DNA of 64,000 bases, from the NCBI GenBank assembly GCA_017304135.1, contig JAFLBB010000005.1, positions 41,856 to 105,855 of the forward strand, in the 5' to 3' direction. Source of the DNA: Acidobacteriota bacterium. Lineage in GTDB: Bacteria > Acidobacteriota > Terriglobia > Bryobacterales > Bryobacteraceae. The position numbers were made by a program, and so were the translations under genes. Positions 46,075-53,798 of this stretch are shown here, one piece after another. Position 1 is the first letter of the stretch; the number at the start of each line of letters is the position of its first letter. Under the pieces are notes generated by a model. The model was given only the letters and a program-made list of their open reading frames with translations, was not told the origin of the DNA and searched no databases.

Positions 46075-46859
46075 GAGCGATGGCCCTCCCCCGAAGCCTG
46101 CCGGAACGGCCAGGCCCAGGCATTGAATCCGCGAAACGCGCGCGTGATGTCGCCGCTGCTTTGCCCGAGCACACGGAATTGCTGGCTGAGCGAGGCGGTG
46201 TTGGGCGATTCCATCGGGCCGAAGCAGCCGTAGCAGCCGCGGTTGTACGCCGGGCACAGCGCGCCGCAACCGGCCTGCGTCACCGGACCAAGACAGGGGG
46301 TTCCGTGCGCCACCATCGTGCAGACGTTGCCTCTCCGCTTGCACTCCATGCAGACGCTGTAGGTGGGCACGTTCGGCTTGCGGCCGGCCAGCGTCGCCGA
46401 GATCACCTCAAGGAGTTGGTGTTTGCTGATCGGGCAGCCGCGCAGTTCGAAATCCACCGGCACATGCTCGGCAATGGAGGTCGAGGTCTTGAGCGTGCTG
46501 ATGAACTGCGGCGAGGCATACACGGCGCGAACAAACTCGTCCACCTCAGCCCAGTTGCGCAGCGCTTGTATGCCGCCCGCCGTGGCGCAGGCGCCGATGG
46601 TGATCAGCGTGCGGCACTGGCGGCGGATGTGCTGGATGCGCTCAGCGTCGTGGTGCGTCGTCACCGAGCCTTCCACCAGGCCGATGTCGTACGGCCCCTT
46701 CTTCATAATGCTGCTGGCCTCGGGAAAGTAGGCGATGTCGATGGCCCTGGCCACGGCCAGCAATTCATCCTCGGCGTCGAGCAGGCTGAGCTGGCAGCCG
46801 TCACAGGAGGCGAATTTGAACACACCGACTTTGGGGCGCGCCTGGCTCTTAGATCTCAT
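46071..46859 (-). CDS. hyhS: Group 3b [NiFe]-hydrogenase small (delta) subunit
   Basis: 262 residues from ATG at 46859, which overlaps the gamma-subunit gene by 11 bases. It lacks any TAT signal, so it is cytoplasmic. The proximal cluster ligands are in [13 protein letters not shown] (Cys19, Cys22), [11 protein letters not shown] and [15 protein letters not shown]. The additional cluster region is [37 protein letters not shown], giving three [4Fe-4S] centres as in sulfhydrogenases. It relays electrons between the large subunit and the beta/gamma subunits. Confidence 0.95.
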   Translation of the reverse strand: MRSKSQARPKVGVFKFASCDGCQLSLLDAEDELLAVARAIDIAYFPEASSIMKKGPYDIGLVEGSVTTHHDAERIQHIRRQCRTLITIGACATAGGIQALRNWAEVDEFVRAVYASPQFISTLKTSTSIAEHVPVDFELRGCPISKHQLLEVISATLAGRKPNVPTYSVCMECKRRGNVCTMVAHGTPCLGPVTQAGCGALCPAYNRGCYGCFGPMESPNTASLSQQFRVLGQSSGDITRAFRGFNAWAWPFRQASGEGHRS

Positions 46860-47682
46860 ATGCCTCCATTCGCGACTGAATGCGGTCGTAGGAGAACACG
46901 GGACCGTCCTTGCAGATAAAGTCCGGCCCATACTGGCAGTGGCCGCAGAACCCGCAGCCGCATTTCATGTTGCGCTCCATGGAGACGCGGATCTGCGAAC
47001 GCTCCACGCCGCGCGTCTCCAACTCGCGGGCCACAAACCGCATCATGATCTCCGGCCCGCACACCATGGCGATCGTCCGCTCCGGACGCAGCCTGACATA
47101 CCGGAACATCGTCGTCACCACGCCCACGTGACCATGCCAGTTCACACCGCCATAGTCGACCGTGGTCAGCACGCGCGACTCCGGCGCCTGCGACCACTGC
47201 GTGAGCTCCTTGCGAAACAGCTGGTCCTGCGGACTGCGCGCGCCATAGAGCAGCACCAGCCGCCCATACTCCTCCCGCCGCCGCAGGATGTGATAGAGCA
47301 CCGGTCGCAACGGGGCCAGCCCAATGCCGCCGGCCACCACAACCACGTCTTTCCCGCGCGCCTCCTCCACCGGCCACGGCACGCCAAACGGACCACGGAC
47401 ACCCAACGTATCGCCAACTCCGAGACTGACAAGTTGGTTAGTGACCTGCCCTACCGAGCGCACCGTGTAGGTGAGATTCTGTTTATCGGCGGTGTCGCCA
47501 CTGATCGAGATGGGTAACTCGCCGACGGCGCACACATAGAGCATGGAGAACTGCCCCGGTTCAAAGGCATGGCGTGGCGCGCGGTCCACGCGGCGCGTCA
47601 CCAGCGTGAAGGTGTCGCGCGTTTCCTTGGTCACCTTTTCCACGCGATAGGCCACCGGCAGCATCGGATCGTCGGGGCTCAT
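46849..47682 (-). CDS. hyhG: Group 3b hydrogenase gamma subunit (FAD/NAD(P)-binding reductase)
   Basis: 277 residues from ATG at 47682, overlapping the cyclic-nucleotide protein's stop by four bases. The ferredoxin-NADP reductase fold is seen: [11 protein letters not shown] for FAD binding, [20 protein letters not shown] for the nucleotide, and [20 protein letters not shown] [2Fe-2S] site follows near the end, [19 protein letters not shown]. It exchanges electrons with NADP(H) and is homologous to the HydG/HyhG and Pyrococcus sulfhydrogenase gamma subunits. Cytoplasmic. Confidence 0.95.
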   Translation of the reverse strand: MSPDDPMLPVAYRVEKVTKETRDTFTLVTRRVDRAPRHAFEPGQFSMLYVCAVGELPISISGDTADKQNLTYTVRSVGQVTNQLVSLGVGDTLGVRGPFGVPWPVEEARGKDVVVVAGGIGLAPLRPVLYHILRRREEYGRLVLLYGARSPQDQLFRKELTQWSQAPESRVLTTVDYGGVNWHGHVGVVTTMFRYVRLRPERTIAMVCGPEIMMRFVARELETRGVERSQIRVSMERNMKCGCGFCGHCQYGPDFICKDGPVFSYDRIQSRMEAYEI

Positions 47683-48146
47683 TGGTTCACTCCCCCGCCG
47701 TAGACATCGATCACCTGGTAGCGCGCGGCGTCCACGCGCCGGCTCATGATGTCGGCGAACCGTTTCAGCAGTTCGTAGCCCAGGTCGTGATTGGCCTCGC
47801 ACTTGGTACGGAGGCATTTGCCGTCCAGCGCAATGGCGCGCACCTGCGTTACGGCCCGCGCCGTGAACCGCCAGTGGTGCGGAGGAATCAGCCACGACCA
47901 GCCCAGCACATCGCCATCGGCCAGCGTCTCCACGACGATCGGCGGACGCTGCGGCGCGTGAATCTCGATGGCCACCTTGCCATGACGAAGCAGGTAGAAC
48001 TCATGCGCCTCCTCGCCTTCGCGAAACACCGTGTGTCCGGCCTCGAAGACAACGTTCCTCGCGCAGCCGACCAGTAACTGTAAGTAATAGGATTCCAGCC
48101 CCTCAACAAAAGGCTGCTCGGCGATGATCCGTTCCAGAGATTCCAT
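47679..48146 (-). CDS. Stand-alone cyclic-nucleotide-binding-domain protein in the hydrogenase operon
   Basis: 155 residues from ATG at 48146. It consists almost wholly of a cNMP-binding beta-roll: RNVVFEAGHTVFREGEEAHEFYLLRHGKVAIEI, then VVETLADGDVLGWSWLIPPHHWRFTARAVTQVRAIAL, and a C-terminal helix KCLRTKCEANHDLGYELLKRFADIMSRRV. The DNA-binding winged helix of Crp/Fnr proteins is missing, so it is not a transcription factor. Position between beta and gamma subunit genes, with a four-base overlap to hyhG, suggests it binds or regulates the enzyme. The phosphate-binding segment DGDVLGWSWLIPP lacks the usual RTA of cAMP binders, so the ligand may differ. Confidence 0.85.
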   Translation of the reverse strand: MESLERIIAEQPFVEGLESYYLQLLVGCARNVVFEAGHTVFREGEEAHEFYLLRHGKVAIEIHAPQRPPIVVETLADGDVLGWSWLIPPHHWRFTARAVTQVRAIALDGKCLRTKCEANHDLGYELLKRFADIMSRRVDAARYQVIDVYGGGVNQ

Positions 48147-48177
48147 GCGATGGCTCCTTTCCTGCCAGCAGTGCGCT

Positions 48178-49275
48178 TCAGGCCCGCAGCGCGCGCGCCT
48201 CTTCGGTGAGGTCGATTCCCGCCGGGCACCAGGTAATACAGCGTCCGCACCCCACGCACCCAGGGGTGCCAAACTGCTGTTGCCAGTAGGCCAGCTTGTG
48301 GGTCAGCCACTGGCGGTAACGCGATTTCACGGAGGTGCGGACGCTGCCGCCGTGGATGTAGGAGAAGCTCTGCGTGAAGCAGGAGTCCCACTTGCGCCAG
48401 CGTTCGGCGCGGGCGCCGTCCACCGTCGAGGTGTCTTCCACGGTGGTGCAGAAACAGGTGGGGCAGGCCAGCGTGCAGTTGCCGCAGGCCATACAGCGCT
48501 TGGCTACCGTCTCCCAGCGCGGGTGTTCGGCGGCGGCCGTGAGGGCCTCGGCGAGTCCCTCCAACGCCACGTTCCGCGTTTGCGCCCGGGCGGCAGCGCG
48601 AACCGTCTCGGCGGCCTCGCTCATCATCTCCGGCGGAGCCTCCGGCCAGCCGAGTTCACCGGCCACGGCCGCACCGGCGTCGGTTCCGGTCTCCCCGAGG
48701 TACTGCCGGCCGTTTCCCACTGGCGTCAGCGCCAGATCGAAGCCCTCCACAGCCCGCGGCCCGGTCTGCATCGATGCGCAGAAACAGGTCGCGGCCGACC
48801 GTGTGCAGTTGACGGCCACCACAAACAGCGCCTTGCGGCGCGCCTGATAGATCGGATCAGTGTAACGGTCACCCAGCAGGACGCGGTCCTGAATGGCGAT
48901 CGCGGCCAGTTCGCAGGCACGCACACCAACCAAGGCATACCGTGGCGCGGAAGTCGTGTTGGGCAGAATCCGGAACGCCCCGTTCTCGCGCTCGGCTGCG
49001 AACAGCCGCGCCTCGGGCGGGTGGAGCCACTGCTTCCACGACGATGGACCAATCACATAGTCGAATGGCCCTGCCGACGGATCCCTGTTCAGGCGGTACT
49101 TTCCTGCCTCCTGCTCGCTGGCCCAACCTTGCGGCAGATCGGCTACCGAAGAAATTTCGTCGTAGATCACGGCCCCATCCCGCACTCTGGGCCCAACCGC
49201 GGTGTAACCTTGCTGGCGCAGCGCTTCGATAAGCCCATCTAGAGCGGGCTCATCCAAGCGAAAGAACCTCGGCAT
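48178..49275 (-). CDS. hyhB: Group 3b hydrogenase beta subunit (4Fe-4S dicluster)
   Basis: 365 residues from ATG at 49275, chosen over an upstream ATG (49296) because AGGAAGGAG lies five bases before it. The N-terminal part resembles the HyhB/AsrA family: 'FDYVIGPSSWKQWLHPPEARLFAAERENG', ALVGVRACELAAIAIQDRV, and FVVAVNCTRSAATCFCASM. The C-terminal part carries two ferredoxin motifs, CMACGNCTLACPTCFCTT and CVGCGRCITWCPAGID. It conducts electrons between delta and gamma subunits. First gene of the operon; a candidate sigma-54 promoter lies just upstream. Confidence 0.94.
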   Translation of the reverse strand: MPRFFRLDEPALDGLIEALRQQGYTAVGPRVRDGAVIYDEISSVADLPQGWASEQEAGKYRLNRDPSAGPFDYVIGPSSWKQWLHPPEARLFAAERENGAFRILPNTTSAPRYALVGVRACELAAIAIQDRVLLGDRYTDPIYQARRKALFVVAVNCTRSAATCFCASMQTGPRAVEGFDLALTPVGNGRQYLGETGTDAGAAVAGELGWPEAPPEMMSEAAETVRAAARAQTRNVALEGLAEALTAAAEHPRWETVAKRCMACGNCTLACPTCFCTTVEDTSTVDGARAERWRKWDSCFTQSFSYIHGGSVRTSVKSRYRQWLTHKLAYWQQQFGTPGCVGCGRCITWCPAGIDLTEEARALRA

Positions 49276-49296
49276 GGAGACTCCTTCCTGACTCAT

Positions 49297-49636
49297 GGGT
49301 GGGATAGCACCCAGCGCGCCAGGGCACGGATTGCATGTGAAGCGAACACTAGCCGGTGCTCGATTGCGGCATTGCCGGAGGTTGCGGCAGATCCCCGACC
49401 GCTCTGTCGTAAATTCGTACAGGCACTTGGGAAGCCCGACAGAGAAGCAGTAAACAGGGTGCGTCTAGTTACCCCAGTGCGCGATTTGACACGGGCCAGC
49501 CACAGCATTTGACGGCCGTGGAGGGATGCAGCCCTTCACCGCGAAGAGCTGTTTCAGTGCTCAATCGGAGAGAGTTTCCGGTACAGTAAAAGAGGAAGGA
49601 GACGTCGCACCACGGCGCCCCGTCTGAACTCCATAG
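49297..49636. other. Intergenic region between hydrogenase operon and tRNA-Leu, 340 bases
   Basis: It holds the sigma-54-like element at its left end. A 71-codon minus-strand frame at 49293-49508 overlaps the operon start but has no ribosome site and unlikely composition, so no gene is called. A TACAGT near 49591 might be the -10 of the tRNA promoter, but no convincing -35 accompanies it. No CRP/FNR-like palindrome was recognised. Confidence 0.4.
49306..49321 (-). promoter_or_regulatory. Candidate sigma-54 (-24/-12) promoter of the hydrogenase operon
   Basis: On the minus strand TGGCGCGCTGGGTGCT fits the RpoN consensus TGGCACG-N4-TTGCW at ten of twelve defined positions, with the invariant GG and GC twelve bases apart. 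It places the transcription start near 49295, twenty bases before the hyhB ATG with its Shine-Dalgarno between. No rpoN or enhancer-binding protein gene is present in the window, so this rests on sequence only. Confidence 0.5.
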
Positions 49637-49725
49637 GCCCGGGTGGCGAAACCGGCAGACGCAACGGACTTAAAATCCGTTTTCTCGCAAGAGGAGTGCG
49701 GGTTCAAGTCCCGCCCCGGGCACCA
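49637..49725 (+). tRNA. tRNA-Leu (anticodon UAA)
   Basis: 89 bases including an encoded CCA. The acceptor stem GCCCGGG (49637-49643) pairs with CCCGGGC (49715-49721), followed by A and CCA. The anticodon stem ACGGA/TCCGT flanks CTTAAAA, giving anticodon TAA, which reads UUA and UUG. The TTCAAGT T-loop and a long variable arm, as in leucine tRNAs, are present. UUA is rare in GC-rich genomes, but the tRNA is usually single-copy and essential. Confidence 0.97.
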
Positions 49726-49759
49726 TGCTCCTGCCGCCAGAGCCGCACACTCCCCCCCC

Positions 49760-51208
49760 TCAGAGCGCCCCCAGCGGGCGCAGTTGTCCCCGCAGCGCTT
49801 TGTCGAATCGTTCCGCCTCGCTCTGCAGTGAGAGCGCCACAGCGGGATGCTGGGCCGCGCAATCACGGCTCTCCCCGACATCGCCCAGCAGATCGAACAA
49901 CTGTGGCTGCGAGCGTTCCGGCAGTGTGAGTTTCCATTGCCGGTTGCGGATGGCGGCCAGGCGCTGGTGGTTCACGGGCCGTCCGCCCTGCGGCGTATAT
50001 TGCAGGACCACCTCGTAGTAGTAGAAATTCTCATGCGGCGAGCGGGCCCCGGACGCGCTCAGCAACGGCATGAGGTTTCGCCCGTCGATGGTGTGCGGCG
50101 GCAGCGGAGCGCCGGCCAGCGCGGCAGCCGTGGGCAGCAGGTCAATGGTCGCGGCGATCTCCGAGCTCACCAGTCCGGCCGGGATGCGCCCAGGCGCCCA
50201 AAATACGGCCGGCACTCGAATGCCGCCCTCCCACACGCTGCCTTTGGCTCCCCTCAGTGGCCCCGCGTTCCCGGCATCGATTCCATACGGCGCCCAGGGA
50301 CCATTGTCCGAGGTATAAACAACCAGCGTGTCGTTCTGCAGATTGAGTTGCCGCAGCGTGTCCAGGATGCGCCCCGTCGAGTCGTCGATCTCCTCGATGC
50401 AGTCGCCATAGCGGCCACGCACCGAGCGCCCGGCGAAGTCCGCGCCGGGGAACAGCGGCGCATGCGGCATGTTGTGCGCCAGGTAAAGGAAGAAGGGCCG
50501 CGAGCGGTTGTCGCGAATGAAATCGAGCGCCCGCCCGGTGTACTGGCCGGTGAGTTTCGATTGGTCGGGGTTCAGCGCCACAATCTCATCGTTCTGCATC
50601 AGCGGGAGATCGGGAAACCAGTCCGTTGGATAGGTCTGCCCCTGGCCGTCATAGCCGGTAAACTCGGCTCGCGTGCGCGCGGCTGTAAGGCGCGGACTCT
50701 CCCCCGGCGTGCGCTGGATCTTCGGATGGAACGGCCACATGTCGTTCGAATAGGGCAGGCCGAACCAGGAGTCGAACCCGTGCCGGTGGGGCCGGAAGCG
50801 CGGCGCATCGCCCAAGTGCCACTTGCCGAGCATGGCGGTCGAATAGCCGCGCTGTTTCAGCACCTCGGCGATGGTGACCTCGTTCTCATGAATTCCCGTC
50901 GTGGCGCGCGGGATGTGGTTGAACATGAGGCTGTTCCGCACCGGGTAGCAGCCCGTAAGCAGCGCCGCGCGCGAAGGGCCGCACAGGGGCTGGGCGTAAA
51001 AACTCGTCAGCCGTGCCCCTTCGCGGGCCATGCGGTCGATGTGCGGCGTGCGGATATTCGGCGATCCCTGGCAGCCCAGATCGCCGTAGCCCTGGTCGTC
51101 AGCCAGGATCACGATGATGTTCGGCGGGCGCGTGGCCTGGGGGCGGGCCACCGTGGCCGCGAGCGAAGCGAACAGGGCGCGCCGGGTCAGCGTAGCGGAT
51201 GCGGGCAT
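49760..51208 (-). CDS. Secreted arylsulfatase-type sulfatase
   Basis: 482 residues with an Arg-Arg signal (TLTRRALFASLAATVARP). The family S1 motif PNIIVILADDQGYGDLG supplies metal-binding Asp37-Asp38. The formylglycine motif is C76-G-P-S-R in FYAQPLCGPSRAALLTG; the cysteine must be converted by a formylglycine-generating enzyme. GKWHLG and the late HNMPHAPLFP region complete the site. It removes sulfate from sugar or aryl esters. It sits between a tRNA and the polysaccharide exporter on the same strand, which suggests activity on sulfated polysaccharide. Confidence 0.9.
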   Translation of the reverse strand: MPASATLTRRALFASLAATVARPQATRPPNIIVILADDQGYGDLGCQGSPNIRTPHIDRMAREGARLTSFYAQPLCGPSRAALLTGCYPVRNSLMFNHIPRATTGIHENEVTIAEVLKQRGYSTAMLGKWHLGDAPRFRPHRHGFDSWFGLPYSNDMWPFHPKIQRTPGESPRLTAARTRAEFTGYDGQGQTYPTDWFPDLPLMQNDEIVALNPDQSKLTGQYTGRALDFIRDNRSRPFFLYLAHNMPHAPLFPGADFAGRSVRGRYGDCIEEIDDSTGRILDTLRQLNLQNDTLVVYTSDNGPWAPYGIDAGNAGPLRGAKGSVWEGGIRVPAVFWAPGRIPAGLVSSEIAATIDLLPTAAALAGAPLPPHTIDGRNLMPLLSASGARSPHENFYYYEVVLQYTPQGGRPVNHQRLAAIRNRQWKLTLPERSQPQLFDLLGDVGESRDCAAQHPAVALSLQSEAERFDKALRGQLRPLGAL

Positions 51209-51211
51209 GCC

Positions 51212-51973
51212 CTACATGCTAGCGCGCGACTTGTAGGCCTTCACCACTTGGTGCGCCTGGCCCTGCATCTTCACTTTCCCGTGGTCCAGCCACAGGGCGT
51301 GATCGCAGAACTCGAGGATGGTAGGCAAATTGTGGCTGGCCAGCAAGATGGTTTTGCCCCGCTCGCGCAGTCCGCGAATGCGCAGCAGGCACTTCTGCTG
51401 GAACTCATCATCGCCCACGGCGATCATCTCGTCGATCACAATCACGTCCGGATCAAGCTCCACGGCAATGGCGAAGGCCAGCCGCATCACCATGCCCGAG
51501 GAGTAGGTGCGGATGGGGTCCTCGAGAAATTTGCCCAAACCGCAAAACTCGATCACCGCCGGGGTACACGCGGCGATCTGCTCGCGCGAAAAGCCGATCA
51601 GGGAGGCGTTCAGCGTCAGGTTCTCGTAGCCGGTGAGGTCGGGATGAAAACCCGCCCCGAGGTCGAGCACGCTCGACAGCCGGCCGCGCACGATCACCTC
51701 GCCCTCATCCGGTTCGGCCACCCGCGTAGCCAGGCTCAGCAGCGTGCTCTTGCCCGCGCCGTTGTGGCCGATCAGCGCCAGACTCTCTCCCGGGTCAATC
51801 GAAAACGAGATGTCGCGCAGCGCATAGAACGGATTCTCCGCGCTCTGTTTCCAATGGCCGGCCAACTGCCGGAACAACTGCAGCATCAGCAGCCGCCGCC
51901 CCGAGCCATGGGAGAACGACTTGGTGACGCCACGGAATTCGATGGCGGGCTGCGGGGCGTAAGGCTGCGGCAT
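51212..51973 (-). CDS. ABC transporter ATP-binding protein, polysaccharide export (Wzt/TagH-like)
   Basis: 253 residues. Walker A GHNGAGKST, a Q-loop region, signature YSSGMVMRLAFAIA, Walker B DVIVIDEMIAVGDDEFQQK, and the H-loop ASHNL are all present. The 'EFRGVTKSF' start followed by the helical 'LFRQLAGHWKQSAENPFYAL' insertion is typical of polysaccharide exporter ATPases. It lacks the extra C-terminal binding domain of O9a-type Wzt. Partner of the permease immediately upstream; stop and start overlap by one base. Confidence 0.92.
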   Translation of the reverse strand: MPQPYAPQPAIEFRGVTKSFSHGSGRRLLMLQLFRQLAGHWKQSAENPFYALRDISFSIDPGESLALIGHNGAGKSTLLSLATRVAEPDEGEVIVRGRLSSVLDLGAGFHPDLTGYENLTLNASLIGFSREQIAACTPAVIEFCGLGKFLEDPIRTYSSGMVMRLAFAIAVELDPDVIVIDEMIAVGDDEFQQKCLLRIRGLRERGKTILLASHNLPTILEFCDHALWLDHGKVKMQGQAHQVVKAYKSRASM

Positions 51974-52773
51974 TAGAGGTAATCGTAGACACGGTGTTTG
52001 AGCCGCTGGAACATCGTCCAGCCCACGACGAGCACGGTGAGAGAGCTCAGGCTGAGCTTCAAGATAAGCGAGAACGCCGGCGCGCGGCCCTCCATCAGGA
52101 TGTTCCGCGTGGCCTGCACGAGCGCGGCAATCGGGTTGAGCGAGTAAATCTCCACATACTCCGGCTTAATCATCTCGCCGCCATAAAAGATCGGCACCAG
52201 CCAGAACAGAACCGTGTTCATCGACTCCACCACATAGCGCATGTCGCGCACATAGATATTCAGCACCGACGTCGCCAGAACCATACCGATGATGAACAGC
52301 ACATAGAAGCCCCAGATAATGGGCAGCAGCAGCCAGTAGCGGTTGATGGTGAATCCGTAGGCCAGCAGGAAGCCGACCAGGAGGCCGAACTGAATGAACA
52401 CGTGCAGGCAGTTGGAGAGCACGCTGGCCACCGGGATGATCTCGCGCGGCACGGGCACCTTCTTGATCAGCCCCGTATTGTCCAGCAGGCTGGCCGTGCC
52501 CGTGGACCAGGCCAGCGCGAAAAAATTGTACGGGATGATGCCGCACAGCACGAATACCGGAAAGGCCGCGCGCGCGGTGGGAAACACCTGCGTGAAGACG
52601 AAGGTGAGCAGCGCCATCATGATCAGCGGGTTGAGCAGGCTCCAGAAGATGCCCAGCGACATGTTGCGGTAGCGCGAGCGGAAGTCCTTCAGCACCAGCT
52701 GTTGCAGGGCGAAACGGTATTCTCCTTGCCAGCGCGGCGCGGCGGCTTCCGGGGAAAGGTGACTCTGCATCAA
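51973..52773 (-). CDS. ABC transporter permease, polysaccharide export (Wzm-like)
   Basis: 266 residues with about six transmembrane helices and the ABC-2 polysaccharide-exporter pattern: DFRSRYRNMSLGIFWSLLNPLIMMALLTFVFTQVF near the start, FVLCGIIPYNFFALAWSTGTASLLDNTGLIKKVPVPREIIPVASVLSNC with the conserved 'lIkKv.vPRe', and WLVPIFYGGEMI. It moves a lipid-linked or undecaprenyl-linked glycan across the inner membrane. The preceding epimerase gene ends eight bases upstream. Confidence 0.93.
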   Translation of the reverse strand: MMQSHLSPEAAAPRWQGEYRFALQQLVLKDFRSRYRNMSLGIFWSLLNPLIMMALLTFVFTQVFPTARAAFPVFVLCGIIPYNFFALAWSTGTASLLDNTGLIKKVPVPREIIPVASVLSNCLHVFIQFGLLVGFLLAYGFTINRYWLLLPIIWGFYVLFIIGMVLATSVLNIYVRDMRYVVESMNTVLFWLVPIFYGGEMIKPEYVEIYSLNPIAALVQATRNILMEGRAPAFSLILKLSLSSLTVLVVGWTMFQRLKHRVYDYL

Positions 52774-52781
52774 CGGCGGAC

Positions 52782-53798
52782 TCAGCGGGAATGTCCGGCG
52801 GCCCCGGCCGTCTGTGTCTCGGCCAGGGTCTGGCGGACCTGTTCTTCAATCCAAGCGTAGGTGATGCGCAGCCCTTCTTCAAGTGTCACGGCCGGCTCCC
52901 AGCCCAGCACCTGCCGCAATAGCGTGTTGTCGGAGTTGCGCCCGCGCACGCCCATCGGCCCGTCGATGTGCCGCAACCGGACCTCATGGCCCGCGATGCG
53001 CGCCACCAGGTCCGCCAGGTCGTTGATGCTGATCAGCCGGTCCTGCCCCAGGTTCAGCGGTTCGTGAAAGCCTGACTGCATCAGGCGGTAGAGGCCCTCC
53101 ACGCAGTCGTCGATGAAACAGAAACTGCGCGTTTGCAGGCCATCGCCCCAGATCTCGATCTCGTCATTGCCCGTGAGCTTGGCCGTGGCCACCTTGCGGC
53201 AGAGCGCCGCCGGCGCCTTCTCCCGCCCGCCGTCCCAGGTGCCATGCGGGCCGAAAATATTGTGGAAGCGCACAATGCGCGTGTCCAACCCGTAGTCCTG
53301 CCGGTAGTGGAGGCACAGGCGCTCGGTGATCAACTTCTCCCAGCCATACGCATCCTGCGGCATGGCCGGGTAGGCGTCGTCTTCCTTCAGCGGGGCGACG
53401 TTGGCTTCGGTCTGCTTGTACTCCGGATACACGCACGCCGACGAGGTATAGAGCAGCCGCTTCGCGCCATTCACTCGCGCCGCTTCGATCGTATGCAGGT
53501 TGATGAGCGCGTTGTTGTGCAGGATCACGCTGTGGTTGTTGGCGATGAAGCCCATGCCGCCCATGTCGGCCGCCAGCGCGTACACGTCGTCCATGCCGGC
53601 GGTCGCCTGCAGGCAGGCCTCGGACGAACGCAGGTCCGCCACCAGAAACTCGTCGGCGTCGGTGGACTTGTATTCCGGGCGCTTGAGGTCCACTCCGCGC
53701 ACCCAGTAGCCGCGTTCCTTGAGCGAGGTGACTAAATGGTGGCCGATGAAGCCGCCCGCTCCGGTCACCAGCGCTTTTCTTGCCGGCTGTGTGCTCAT
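52782..53798 (-). CDS. NAD-dependent epimerase resembling GDP-mannose 3,5-epimerase
   Basis: 338 residues of the short-chain sugar epimerase type. NAD site VTGAGGFIGHHL. The central part LAADMGGMGFIANNHSVILHNNALINLHTIEAARVNGAKRLLYTSSACVYPEYKQTE closely follows GDP-mannose 3,5-epimerases. So do the catalytic DAYGWEK and the GTWDGGREKAPAALCRK and SDNTLLRQVLGWEP segments. That activity makes GDP-L-galactose (and GDP-gulose) in plants and some bacteria. Substrate is inferred only from this resemblance. Four-base overlap with the dehydrogenase gene upstream. Confidence 0.7.
   Translation of the reverse strand: MSTQPARKALVTGAGGFIGHHLVTSLKERGYWVRGVDLKRPEYKSTDADEFLVADLRSSEACLQATAGMDDVYALAADMGGMGFIANNHSVILHNNALINLHTIEAARVNGAKRLLYTSSACVYPEYKQTEANVAPLKEDDAYPAMPQDAYGWEKLITERLCLHYRQDYGLDTRIVRFHNIFGPHGTWDGGREKAPAALCRKVATAKLTGNDEIEIWGDGLQTRSFCFIDDCVEGLYRLMQSGFHEPLNLGQDRLISINDLADLVARIAGHEVRLRHIDGPMGVRGRNSDNTLLRQVLGWEPAVTLEEGLRITYAWIEEQVRQTLAETQTAGAAGHSR

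Noticed and set aside
49293..49508. 71-codon minus-strand frame whose stop overlaps an ATG before hyhB
   Set aside because: No ribosome site, no protein-like pattern; its position across the predicted promoter speaks against it.
49637..49725. tRNA-Leu as an integration site for a genomic island
   Set aside because: No integrase, no direct repeat of the tRNA 3' end and no change in composition were seen in the flanking genes.
49847..51976. 709-codon plus-strand frame opposite the sulfatase and exporter ATPase
   Set aside because: Complement of genes with complete catalytic motifs.
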